Source: Clostridium sp. 'deep sea'
GTDB taxonomy: Bacteria > Bacillota > UBA994 > PWPR01
Direction of reading: 5' to 3'
NCBI RefSeq assembly: GCF_014931565.1
Contig: NZ_CP063353.1
Coordinates: 1,612,001 to 1,676,000 of the forward strand
Length of the DNA: 64,000 nt
Position numbers and translations under genes: made by a program. Positions 1-9,100 of this stretch are shown one piece after another; the first letter of the stretch is position 1; each line of letters starts with the position of its first letter. The notes below the pieces were generated by a model. The model ran no database searches and was not told the DNA's origin. It saw only the letters and a list, made by a program, of their open reading frames with translations.

Positions 1-344
1 TCATATGATCTGTAGGCGCTAGTAACTCTGATATCATAGTTTTTAGAGCAACTTTTTTTAAAGTCCTGTAATAATTCAATTAGGTGTTTTGCAACATTTT
101 TATTTGCTAAATACAACCTATTATCATTAACTCTAATTAAATTATTTAACTCTACTAAATCCTGAGGCACAAAATCATTACTTAATTGATTGTTTTCATT
201 TACTAGTATTAAAAGTTGCCAATCTTCATATAAAGTTGGATCTATCAAAAACTTATCTGTAGTCTCTGGTTTTCTACTATTTATATAGAAAATTGTTATG
301 ACAATTAAAGCTACAGTTGCTATTGTCATAAGTTTTTTCTTCAT
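1..344 (-). CDS. VanY-like D,D-carboxypeptidase (peptidase M15 family), 5' part only
   Basis: Reading the minus strand from the ATG at 344 gives an open frame to the window edge, about 114 codons. It starts with a signal-anchor (MKKKLMTIATVALIVITIFY) and continues with LLILVNENNQLSNDF, then LIRVNDNRLYLANKN and ends in RVTSAYRSY. The LVN...N.L...F start and the S-x-YRSY motif are typical of VanY/DacB-type M15 D,D-carboxypeptidases, which trim the terminal D-Ala of peptidoglycan stem peptides outside the membrane. The His/Asp zinc ligands lie outside the window, so activity cannot be judged. An AGGAG lies about 10 nt upstream of the ATG and a good promoter precedes it. Family is fairly sure, substrate not. 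Confidence 0.72.
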   Translation of the reverse strand, partial: MKKKLMTIATVALIVITIFYINSRKPETTDKFLIDPTLYEDWQLLILVNENNQLSNDFVPQDLVELNNLIRVNDNRLYLANKNVAKHLIELLQDFKKSCSKNYDIRVTSAYRSY

Positions 345-381
345 AACTCTACTCTCCTATTTCTTACTTAAACTGTTTAAT

Positions 382-410
382 ATTGTAGTGGCCTTAAGTA
401 CATTTGTAAA
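382..410 (-). promoter_or_regulatory. Promoter of the VanY-like gene
   Basis: On the minus strand TTTACA (410-405) and TACAAT (387-382) are 17 nt apart, upstream of the ATG at 344. Confidence 0.55.
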
Positions 411-428
411 GTTTGTTAACAAAACAAT

Positions 429-452
429 ACAGGCAGTATCTACACTGCCTGT
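429..452 (-). terminator. Terminator after the acetyltransferase gene
   Basis: Nine-bp arms ACAGGCAGT/ACTGCCTGT with a 6-nt loop, followed on the minus strand by a T-rich tract. It closes the ligase-acetyltransferase unit. Confidence 0.6.
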
Positions 453-481
453 TTGTATTATACCTATTTTATTAGATTTTA

Positions 482-943
482 TTATTTTAGCTTAAGTTCC
501 ATTACCAGTTCGTCTTCTTCCATTCTGTCAGTATCTACAAATCCCAATCTTTTATATACGTTAACAGCACTATGCTCACCTGGTACATAACTTAACTCAA
601 TTTTTTCAGCATTAGCAAATGTTTTCACATACTCAATTACTAGTTGTAAAGCTTTTGAACCAAAGCCTAACTTTTGATATTGTTTATCTATCATAAAACG
701 CCATAAGTAAAAATCGGGCTTTTCTGTATCAATATATAACATTAAAAATCCTACAGGTGTATCATCGGCATATATTGCCCTAAACCAAGCATGTTCATCA
801 AAATATGCTTGGGCAATAGAAACTGCATTACTGGCAACATAGTTTTTTTGATAATCATGTACCTCTAATTTCATGATAGAGCGTGCTGTATCTTTAGTAA
901 CTTCTCTCAAAAACACCTTAGAGTTTTTGCTTATTTCGCTCAT
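482..943 (-). CDS. GNAT acetyltransferase, BltD/PaiA-like
   Basis: A 153-aa single-domain GNAT protein. The centre holds PVGFLMLYID, then LWRFMIDKQYQKLGFGSKAL, which contains the acetyl-CoA pyrophosphate loop (Q-x-x-G-F-G), and the C-terminal half has the usual AVNVYKRLGF strand. The W-R-F-M-I-D stretch resembles spermine/spermidine acetyltransferases of the BltD type, so a polyamine or other small-amine substrate is plausible but not shown. It follows the ATP-grasp gene by 4 nt and is probably translated from the same message. A terminator follows at 429-452. Confidence 0.8.
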   Translation of the reverse strand: MSEISKNSKVFLREVTKDTARSIMKLEVHDYQKNYVASNAVSIAQAYFDEHAWFRAIYADDTPVGFLMLYIDTEKPDFYLWRFMIDKQYQKLGFGSKALQLVIEYVKTFANAEKIELSYVPGEHSAVNVYKRLGFVDTDRMEEDELVMELKLK

Positions 944-947
944 AGTT

Positions 948-1919
948 CTAATTTCTCCTTTTATTAAATCTTATTATACATGATTCTACTATACGTTCTA
1001 TCATATCTTCATAACAAATTCCAGCCTCTAAAGCAGCTTTTGGAAAATCGCTATATCCTTTTTGTAATCCAGGAAGTGTATTAACCTCAATAATTTTGGG
1101 CTGCTCGTTTTTTGTTAAACGAATATCTATACGGGCATAATCACAGCATCCTAAAGTTTTATAGGCATTTAGGACTACACTTGCAATATTCTTTTTTAGT
1201 GACTCACCTACATTTGTTGGGCAAATTGTTTCTACTCCATCTAATGACTTTACATTATGAGAATAAAAACCTCCCTTACTTTTAAATGCAATCTCAACAA
1301 AAGGAAGTACTTGAGGGTTTTCATTGCCCAATACACCTACTGTAAATTCTCGACCAATAACAAACTCTTCCACTAAAGCAGGTTGCTGATAGTTATTGAT
1401 TATATAGTTAGCTTTTGTAATACAATCACTTTCGTTATAAACAATGCTATCATTAGATATTCCTATACTAGAGCCTTCATGCTCTGGTTTCACTATTAAT
1501 GGATATTGTAAGTCATTATTTAATTCTTCGCCTGAGTGTTTAATAACCTGAAATTTAGGGGTAGGTAAACCCTGAGATTGAAATATTAATTTTGCCAATG
1601 GTTTATAGAGGGCTAAATTATGAACCAATTGGCAAGATCCTGTAAAAGGGATATTTAAAAGCTCTAACATTCCAGCTATTTGAGGCTGACTGCTTTTATC
1701 ATGTATTCCGGTGCAGTTGTTAAAAATACAGTCTGGTTTTATTTGCTGTAATTTCTGCATCATACTATAGTCTGCTGGTAGGCTTATTACTTCATGTCCC
1801 TTGCCACGTAAAGCCTGGCAAATATTATGATTAGTTCCTTGTAGTTGTGTAACTCCATGTTGATTATGCGGTCGGTATTGACGCTTTTCTTCTACGGTAT
1901 AAACAAGTGCTATTTTCAC
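948..1919 (-). CDS. ATP-grasp ligase of the D-alanine-D-alanine ligase family
   Basis: 323 aa, somewhat shorter than typical Ddl (340-370 aa). Visible family motifs: YPLIVKPEHEGSSIGIS (ATP-grasp lysine and glycine loop), VEEFVIGREFTVGVLG, CDYARIDIRL and the metal/ATP-binding KIIEVNTLPGLQ near the C-terminus. The fold would join an amino or carboxy acid to D-Ala or another amino acid with ATP hydrolysis in the cytoplasm. The N-terminus (MKIALVYTVEEKRQYR) lacks the usual Ddl opening, so the substrate may not be D-Ala. It is first gene of a unit with the acetyltransferase and diverges from the opine-dehydrogenase-like gene across 158 nt. Family membership is firm; true Ddl function is not. Confidence 0.8.
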   Translation of the reverse strand: MKIALVYTVEEKRQYRPHNQHGVTQLQGTNHNICQALRGKGHEVISLPADYSMMQKLQQIKPDCIFNNCTGIHDKSSQPQIAGMLELLNIPFTGSCQLVHNLALYKPLAKLIFQSQGLPTPKFQVIKHSGEELNNDLQYPLIVKPEHEGSSIGISNDSIVYNESDCITKANYIINNYQQPALVEEFVIGREFTVGVLGNENPQVLPFVEIAFKSKGGFYSHNVKSLDGVETICPTNVGESLKKNIASVVLNAYKTLGCCDYARIDIRLTKNEQPKIIEVNTLPGLQKGYSDFPKAALEAGICYEDMIERIVESCIIRFNKRRN

Positions 1920-1979
1920 CTAAAAACCCCTTACTCACTATTTTTTTCGTCATTTTTTGCTACTAATTAGTCCAAGATT

Positions 1980-2009
1980 TTGACAAACAATAGGCAAATC
2001 CTTTATAAT
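1980..2009 (+). promoter_or_regulatory. Promoter of the opine-dehydrogenase/cobalamin-protein operon
   Basis: TTGACA at 1980-1985 and TATAAT at 2004-2009 with an 18-nt spacer. Transcription would start near 2016, about 60 nt before the proposed ATT start codon at 2078. Confidence 0.75.
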
Positions 2010-2062
2010 ACTATAGTAACATATATTTGTAAAGAGAAATTAACATTTTCAAAAAATAATTT

Positions 2063-2080
2063 AAGGAGAGACTTATTATT
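2063..2080 (+). promoter_or_regulatory. Ribosome binding site deciding a non-standard ATT start
   Basis: AAGGAG at 2063-2068 lies 9 nt before ATT at 2078. The frame is closed upstream by TAA at 2057 and holds no ATG, GTG or TTG between that stop and the TTG at 2180. The TTG is too late because it would remove the dinucleotide-binding glycine motif. Confidence 0.6.
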
Positions 2081-3226
2081 GAAAACATAAAACTAAATAT
2101 TGATAATTTATGCCTACAATCGCGACTAAAGTGCAAGCCAACTTTTACAATTTTAGGTGCAGGCAATGGTGGACAAACTTTGGCAGGCCATTTGGCTTTA
2201 AAGGGTTTTAAAGTTAACTTATATGACCCTGATCCTGATAAGATACGGACTATTAGAAAAATTAAAGGTATTAATCTAATAGGAGCTATTCGAGGATTTG
2301 GTAAACTAAGTATAATTACTACTAATCTTAAGGATGCTCTTAAAGGATCTAATATAATAATGGTAGTAGTACCTGCAGATGCCCATAAAGATGTTGCAAT
2401 AACATGTGCCCCATATTTAACAGAAGATCAAATAGTTATTCTAAACCCTGGACGCACAGGTGGCGCTCTGGAATTTAGCAGATATATAAACGAAAATATT
2501 GTTGTTGCTGAAGCACAAACTTTAATATATGCTTGTAGAAGCCTTAAACCAGGCCTTTGCCAAGTTTATGGCATTAAAAAATCTGTTCCTATCGCTGCTT
2601 TTCCCGGTTATAAAATTCCACAAGTAATTAGCCACATTAAGTCAGCTATACCTCAATTCGTTCCCTGTAAAAGCGTTATTGAAACAAGCCTTAGTAATAT
2701 AGGAGCTGTATTTCACCCCATAATAACCATCTTAAATTCATCCCGAATTGAAAACGGAGAAAAATTTAATTTTTATACCGATGGAGTAACAAAATCTGTA
2801 GCTAGTATAATAGAAGAAGTAGATAAAGAACGTATTGCCATTGCTAAATCCTTAGGAGTAAATGTTATATCTGCACATAAATGGCTACTACAAGCCTATG
2901 GCTCCAAAGGTAAAGATTTATACTCAGCTATTCATAATACCCACTCATATAAAGGCATTATAGCCCCAAGTAGCTTACAAACTCGTTACTTATATGAAGA
3001 TGTACCAACAGGTTTAATTCCATTAGCCAGCATTGGCAAGCTATTAGAAGTAAAAACTACAACCATCAACTCCCTAATCAACATTGCATCAATTATTTGC
3101 AATAAAGATTTCACTCTAACTGGCAGAACCATATTTGATATGGGTCTAAATAGTTTAAATAAAAATTCAATAGAAAATTATGTTATTAATGGGAGGAATA
3201 GTGATGACGAAAAAGAATCCGCTTAA
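2078..3226 (+). CDS. NAD(P)-dependent octopine/nopaline dehydrogenase family protein
   Basis: Predicted 382 aa from the ATT at 2078. The N-terminus has the Rossmann motif TFTILGAGNGGQ, visible only if translation starts upstream of the TTG at 2180. The C-terminal domain shows the opine-dehydrogenase signature: GAVFHPIITILN (catalytic-type His), then NFYTDGVTKSVA and EEVDKERIAIAKSLG. The family reductively joins an amino acid and a 2-oxo acid, or catalyses the reverse. The substrate is unknown. The gene overlaps the cobalamin-binding protein by 23 nt, so the two are probably co-translated. A clear sigma-A promoter lies at 1980-2009. An alternative explanation for the missing start is a base error near 2079. 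Confidence 0.82.
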   Translation: MENIKLNIDNLCLQSRLKCKPTFTILGAGNGGQTLAGHLALKGFKVNLYDPDPDKIRTIRKIKGINLIGAIRGFGKLSIITTNLKDALKGSNIIMVVVPADAHKDVAITCAPYLTEDQIVILNPGRTGGALEFSRYINENIVVAEAQTLIYACRSLKPGLCQVYGIKKSVPIAAFPGYKIPQVISHIKSAIPQFVPCKSVIETSLSNIGAVFHPIITILNSSRIENGEKFNFYTDGVTKSVASIIEEVDKERIAIAKSLGVNVISAHKWLLQAYGSKGKDLYSAIHNTHSYKGIIAPSSLQTRYLYEDVPTGLIPLASIGKLLEVKTTTINSLINIASIICNKDFTLTGRTIFDMGLNSLNKNSIENYVINGRNSDDEKESA

Positions 3227-4880
3227 AATTATAGCTGCCGCCATTGGAAACTGCGTTCACGTGGCAGGATCCATAAACTTTTTAAATTTAGCACAGCAAA
3301 ATGGCTATAAAACTCGCTTTTTAGGTCCTGCAATTAACATTGATGAGTTATTATTAACAGCTAAAAAAACTAAAGCCGATATTGTTGGAGTAAGCTATCG
3401 CTTGGATCCAAATGCTGCTTTTCGTTTATTTAAGTTATTAAAGATTAAAGCTACTGAATTAGGCTTAATTGATAAGTGCCAATTTCTTTGTGGTTGCACT
3501 CCATCGGTTGCTGTTGAAGCACGTAAATTTAATTTTTTCACAAAGATATTTGATGGCAGTGAACAAGTCTCTGAAATAATGCAATTCTTAAATGCAGACA
3601 TCTCTACAAAGGGTGAGCAGTTATTAGGCAGTGATTTACTTACTAGACTTAAAAATAAAAAGCCTTTTCCACTTTTAAGACATCATTTTGGTTTACCTAA
3701 AGTAGAAAAAACCATTAAAGGCATAGAAAAGATTGCAAAAGCTAAAGTTTTAGATATTATTTCTATTGGCCCAGACCAAAATGCTCAGTTTTCTTTTTTT
3801 AGACCCACTGAAATGGATAGTATGTTAGAGGGTGGTGGTGGAGTAGCAATTAGAACAAAGCAACACATGAAGCAACTATATCAAGCAGCTCAACAAGGAA
3901 ACTATCCGTTACTTCGTTGTTATAGTGGTACTAGAGATTTAAAAAAATGGGCCGAACTAAATGCTACAACTATTCACAATGCTTGGGCTGCCATACCTCT
4001 TTGTTGGTATAGTGTTTTAGATGGTAGATCAAACAGACCACTGGTGGAGGCAATAACTGAAAATCAAGCTACTATAGCATGGCATGCTAAGAAAAACATA
4101 CCTGTTGAGGTCAATGAGTCTCATCATTGGAGTTTAAGACATGCCCCAGATGTTATTGCAGTTGTTATGGCCTATTTAGCTGCCTATAATGCCAAAGCTT
4201 TAGGAGTTAAAAACTACATTGCTCAGTACATGTTAAATACTCCATATGGCACCCATTATAATATGGATATAGCTAAAATGCTAGCTAAAATATCTTTAAT
4301 AAATAGTTTGCATGATACCAACTTTAGCAGTATTAAACAAGTACGCACCGGGTTAGCTAGTTTATCAACTGATTTAAATATAGCTAAAGGTCAACTGGCC
4401 TCCTCTATTCATTTAGCCATGAGTTTAAATCCCGATATTGTACATGTTGTAGGTTTTTCTGAAGCCAATCATGCTGCCAAGCCCGAGGATGTTATCGAAA
4501 GCTGTAAAATAGTACAGGGTGTTATTAACAATACTTTAACTGGTTTACCTTACGTGGCTTTAGATCCAGCCATTTTTAAGAGAAAAAAAGAATTGCTAAA
4601 AGAAGCAAAAATTCTTTTAGCTGCAATAGCTAAGCTTGCTGTAGCAGGTAAAGACCCTTATACTGACCCAAATGTGATTACTAAGGCTATAAAAATTGGG
4701 CTTCTTGATGCTCCCCATTTAAAAGGTAATGTTTATGCCGCAGGTAAAATTTATACTAGTTTGATAGATGGTAAGTGTTTGACAGTTAATCAGCACAACC
4801 AAAAAGCATTATCCGAACAAGAAAGAATAGCTAAGCTCACTGAAAGTAAAAATACTGATTTTATTGTTGCATCTTCATAA
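3204..4880 (+). CDS. Cobalamin-binding protein with glutamate-mutase-E-like region; putative B12 mutase
   Basis: 558 aa from the ATG at 3204, chosen because GGGAGG lies 7 nt upstream. Residues 8-75 read as a cobalamin-binding Rossmann domain: CVHVAG (17-22) corresponds to the D-x-H-x-x-G motif with the axial His19 kept and the Asp replaced by Cys, followed by GYKTRFLG and ADIVGVSYR. The remainder looks like a TIM-barrel mutase subunit, with a glycine run in EGGGGVAIRTKQHMKQ, then LLRCYSGTRDL and PVEVNESHHWSLRHAPD. This layout recalls adenosylcobalamin amino-acid mutases (glutamate mutase, D-ornithine aminomutase), but no close family can be named by eye. Coupling to an opine-dehydrogenase-like gene and proximity to an ornithine-racemase-like gene suggest amino-acid metabolism. 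Confidence 0.65.
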   Translation: MTKKNPLKIIAAAIGNCVHVAGSINFLNLAQQNGYKTRFLGPAINIDELLLTAKKTKADIVGVSYRLDPNAAFRLFKLLKIKATELGLIDKCQFLCGCTPSVAVEARKFNFFTKIFDGSEQVSEIMQFLNADISTKGEQLLGSDLLTRLKNKKPFPLLRHHFGLPKVEKTIKGIEKIAKAKVLDIISIGPDQNAQFSFFRPTEMDSMLEGGGGVAIRTKQHMKQLYQAAQQGNYPLLRCYSGTRDLKKWAELNATTIHNAWAAIPLCWYSVLDGRSNRPLVEAITENQATIAWHAKKNIPVEVNESHHWSLRHAPDVIAVVMAYLAAYNAKALGVKNYIAQYMLNTPYGTHYNMDIAKMLAKISLINSLHDTNFSSIKQVRTGLASLSTDLNIAKGQLASSIHLAMSLNPDIVHVVGFSEANHAAKPEDVIESCKIVQGVINNTLTGLPYVALDPAIFKRKKELLKEAKILLAAIAKLAVAGKDPYTDPNVITKAIKIGLLDAPHLKGNVYAAGKIYTSLIDGKCLTVNQHNQKALSEQERIAKLTESKNTDFIVASS

Positions 4881-4892
4881 CTTTAGATTTAT

Positions 4893-4927
4893 AAAAAAAC
4901 AGGCTCTAATAAAACGCCTGTTTTTTT
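4893..4927. terminator. Bidirectional terminator
   Basis: A/T-flanked hairpin with arms AACAGGC/GCCTGTT and runs of seven A and seven T on either side. It lies between convergent genes ending at 4880 and 4926 and can serve both. Confidence 0.8.
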
Positions 4928-5987
4928 ATATAATAATCTTTTTCACATACGGAGAAGTCATAGTATTTAAAACCCCCACATAATCAAGTGTGAACTCTAT
5001 AGTATCACCTACAGTATAAACATGATTATTAGGCATACTTACCAAAAGATGATCACTGCTAGCTCCCAATACTTTTAGGCTTTTATCTATAGGAACTAAT
5101 CTCTCTGGAAAAACATCCTGTTTACCAATAGCTAACAATGCCCGATAATGCCAGCCAATATCTTTAAACACAGGTATATTGCCAAAGGCATCAAAACCAG
5201 TTTTGTCATCAGGAATAGAGGGTTTGTATTTTAGTTCAATAATCTCTGCTTGTAAAATAAAAGTGTCATTATGAGTATTTTCAATAGCTCCTTGGTGTAC
5301 GGTATCTCTGCCCAACATAATTCCTTCACCAATACGTAAATTATTAATACCAGCAGGCATTTTATTTTGCCATACTAATCCTAAACTACTGGAATTACCA
5401 CCAGATAAAATTTTTATATCAATATTCAACACTTCTTTAAACAATTGTGCTACCTGAATAAGTCTTTGAGAAATTTCTACTGTAGGAACAACACCCCCAA
5501 AACATGTTAAGTTTGTGCCAATTCCTACTATCTCTATGTTGTTCATTTTGGGTAATTGACTTAAAAATTTGGTAACACGTTTATAATAAACTCCCTCTCT
5601 TAGGTCTCCAACATCAATCATAATCATTACTTTTTGCTGTGTTTTATAAAAATTTGCGGCTTTATTTAAGGCCCTTAAAATTTTAATTTCTGAAACCAAA
5701 CAAATATCTACATATTGAATTATAAGATCAATTTCAGACATCATTGCTATCCTTAATAATACTAAGTTATTTAAATTTGCTTTATTTAATCTAACAATAT
5801 TTCTAATACGCGAATCTGCTAAAGCCACAACTCCTGCATCATTCATTATGTTAGCTATTGTAGGGTCACCGCAACATACCTTTGTTACACCCCATACATC
5901 TATTCCAATCTCTTTACATTTATCTACTATAATTTTGGCATTATCAAAAATCTTACTTTTGCTAATTTTAATACAAGGATATCTCAT
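4926..5987 (-). CDS. PLP-dependent alanine/ornithine racemase family protein
   Basis: 353 aa, fold-III PLP racemase. The N-terminal YPCIKISKSKIFDNAK is followed by the PLP-lysine segment WGVTKVCCGDPTIA (Lys36) and then ALADSRIRNI, the ADSR motif shared by clostridial ornithine racemases and the YhfX/alanine racemase-like family. Later VMIMIDVGDLREG, LSGGNSS and LRIGEGIMLG fit phosphate and pyridine binding. It would interconvert L- and D-forms of ornithine, alanine or a related amino acid. It converges on the cobalamin-protein operon rather than being in it. The ornithine assignment is an inference from resemblance. Confidence 0.75.
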   Translation of the reverse strand: MRYPCIKISKSKIFDNAKIIVDKCKEIGIDVWGVTKVCCGDPTIANIMNDAGVVALADSRIRNIVRLNKANLNNLVLLRIAMMSEIDLIIQYVDICLVSEIKILRALNKAANFYKTQQKVMIMIDVGDLREGVYYKRVTKFLSQLPKMNNIEIVGIGTNLTCFGGVVPTVEISQRLIQVAQLFKEVLNIDIKILSGGNSSSLGLVWQNKMPAGINNLRIGEGIMLGRDTVHQGAIENTHNDTFILQAEIIELKYKPSIPDDKTGFDAFGNIPVFKDIGWHYRALLAIGKQDVFPERLVPIDKSLKVLGASSDHLLVSMPNNHVYTVGDTIEFTLDYVGVLNTMTSPYVKKIII

Positions 5988-6179
5988 TATAAATCCATCT
6001 CCTAAATAATCATATCAATCTTAAATATGTCTTTTATCATTTCGTTTAATATCATAATCCTTGAAATAACTAATTTAATTGTAATTAATTTCTATAAATT
6101 AAGAAATTACTACTAGCTTGCCTTTATTTATTATAACACATATTAAACTAACAAAATTTATGCGCTACTCTGATTTATT

Positions 6180-9100
6180 TTAAACTATGATTACATTCTG
6201 CTCTTTAGTAGCAAATAGTTGCTCTAATTCATTTATGTATTTCTTCATTAAAATACCGTAGCCAGCTAATTCATAAAGCAGGTCGTCTGATTTATTTTTA
6301 AAACATTTTTCTAGTAAGGCGCTTTTATCTGCTAATTGAAATGCGCCAATAGTAGCAGAGATACCCTTTAAATCATGAATTGTGTGACTAATATTGCTCT
6401 CATTGCGATTATACATATCTATTAATAATTTATCTTTAGATTCTTTTAAGTAGCTTAAAAAATATAACAATAAATTTCTATACAACTTATAGTTACCCTC
6501 AACTACCTCCATTACCTCACTCAGTTTAAACAAAGGTATCTGCTTAAGCTTTTCAAACCATAACTCTGTAGTAATTGCTGTTTTGGGTTTAAATTTTATT
6601 AGCTTATTAACTGCTAACCACTTGCGAATTACGGCATAGAATATTTTAGGATTAATAGGCTTTGTTATGTAATCATCTAATCCCGTTCTTTCACTAAATG
6701 TTTTGTCTCCATCTAGGGTATGAGCAGTCATGGCTATTATGGGTACTTTTTTGGCATTTTCTTTATCTAACGCTCTTATTTTTTTTGTTGCAGTGTAACC
6801 ATCCATTATAGGCATTTCTATATCCATTAGTACCAAGCTATAGTTATTTTGTTTAAGATACTCTAAAGCTTCAACTCCATTACTAGCAATCTCTACGTTT
6901 AAGCTACATTTTTTTAGTAATTCCTGTACTACAAGTTGATTTATTTTAACATCTTCTACAACTAAAATAGAGCTATTATATGCTACTTTTTTTATACCAT
7001 TTATTTGATTTTTAATAAGGTTGGGGTCTTTATTTTTTTCTGTAATTAGCTGTAAAATAACTTTTGCAACTTTCTGGGTATTTAAAGGTTTATGTATAAC
7101 CTTAACTTTATCCATTTTATTTACCATTAATTGATTATCTAATTCACTATAGTCATCTTTAATAATAATTGTAGGAGCATTAAGAATTCCACTTTTAATT
7201 ATAAAATCAAAAAGCTTAGAGACCATTAAATCCTTTTCGCTTAAATCTATAATAAATAAAATATAATCACTGCTATTAATGTTCTTTAATAAACCTAAAC
7301 CTTCAATGGAGGTATCTAATATTTCCCCCGACAAATCTAAACTATTTAATACTGAGTTAAGTAAAAAACCTGTATCCTTTTTTCCAATTATTAAAACCTG
7401 ATTTTTATTATTATTACTCTTTAAGGTTAAGGTTTTAATTGCTTCTTTATTATTTTTACTTATTAAATATGGTAAAACCACATTAAATTCACTACCAACT
7501 CCTACAGTGCTATTAACCCAAATTTCACCTTTCATCAACTCTGTTAATTGTTTACATATTGTTAAACCAAGCCCTGTACCACCATATTCTCTAGTGGTAG
7601 AATCATCTGCCTGCGTAAATGCTTGAAATATTTTATCTAAACTATCTGCAGCTATGCCAATGCCAGTATCTTTAACTGTAAATTTAACTTCTATTACATT
7701 ACCATTAATCTTATTGACATCTATCTCTAACATAATCACCCCAGAATCTGTAAATTTAATAGCATTAGAGACTAAGTTATTTATAATTTGAATAGTTCTT
7801 ACTGGGTCTCCAATAATTAAATCCGGAACAGCATCATTAACTTTTACCTTAATAACTAGGTTTTTTTGACCTACTCGTTGCTCAAAAAGCTCCACTGACT
7901 TAGCTAAACTAGTCCTTAAACTAAACTGTATTTTTTCTAAAGATATTTTTCCTGCTTCAATTTTAGAAAAATCAAGGGTATTATTAATAATATCATTTAA
8001 CCAGTTTGAAGCTATTTGCAGTTTTTGCAGGTATTTTCTTTGTTGATATGTAAGGTTAGGATCATTTAATAAATGAACTATGCCACTTATAGCATTTAAG
8101 GGAGTTCTTAATTCGTGGTTTAAGTTTGCTAAAATTCGGCTCTTTTCATTACTTGCAAATTCGGCTTTTTCTTTGGCAATTAAAATTTCACTCTCTAGCT
8201 CTTTTTGTTTGGTTATATCTTGAGCCAATCCCTGATGGTATAGAACTTCTCCATCTCCATCTTTTACTGAAATAGATGAACATAATAATGCCCTTTTTTC
8301 ACCATTAGGATGAACATATTCTAAAACCTCTGAAAAGCTATCGTTAGCAAAATAATTGCAATCAAATAACTCATCACAGTCTATCCAATTTATTGACGTT
8401 CTCCAATCACTTCCAATTATTTCACTAATAGGTTTACCTAATAGGACTTGCGCTCCCGGGCTTACATAAGTGAAAATATTTTCATTAGAATATGTATAAA
8501 AAAAGAACCCTTCACAAGCAGACTCAAATAAGTCTCTTCTATTATTGTTACCCGTTTCAAAAGCTGTTTCAAAGATTCTATGTTTGGTTATGTCCTGTAC
8601 AGAAGATACTAATTGTATCACTTCTCCTTTACTATTGCTTATAACCTCTCTTCGACACTGTAATAACATATATTTGTTTTCTTGATTTAAAACTCTAAAT
8701 TCCAAAAATTGAGGTTGTTTATTTTGTAATGATAATTGTAATGAATGGGTAACTTTACTTTTATCTTCTTGATGTATTTTTTTGTTTAGGTCCTCTAACG
8801 ATATAATTTTTTGATTGTAGTTAAGACCTAATATTCTTCTACCAGCCTCTGAGACATGAATATGTTTAGTACCAACCTCCCATATCCAATAACCAATATA
8901 ATTAATAAACTTACCTTCAGTTAAAATTTTTTCACTTCTTTTTATTGCTTTAGTTAATCTATTGTTTAAATCACTTATTATCATTTGTTCATCACAATAG
9001 AGGCATTCAGATTCTGCGTTGACAAGAAACTCATTACAGTTATTAATCTCACTACATTTTTTAATAATACCCAGTGCAATACTAGTGTATTTGCTAATAT

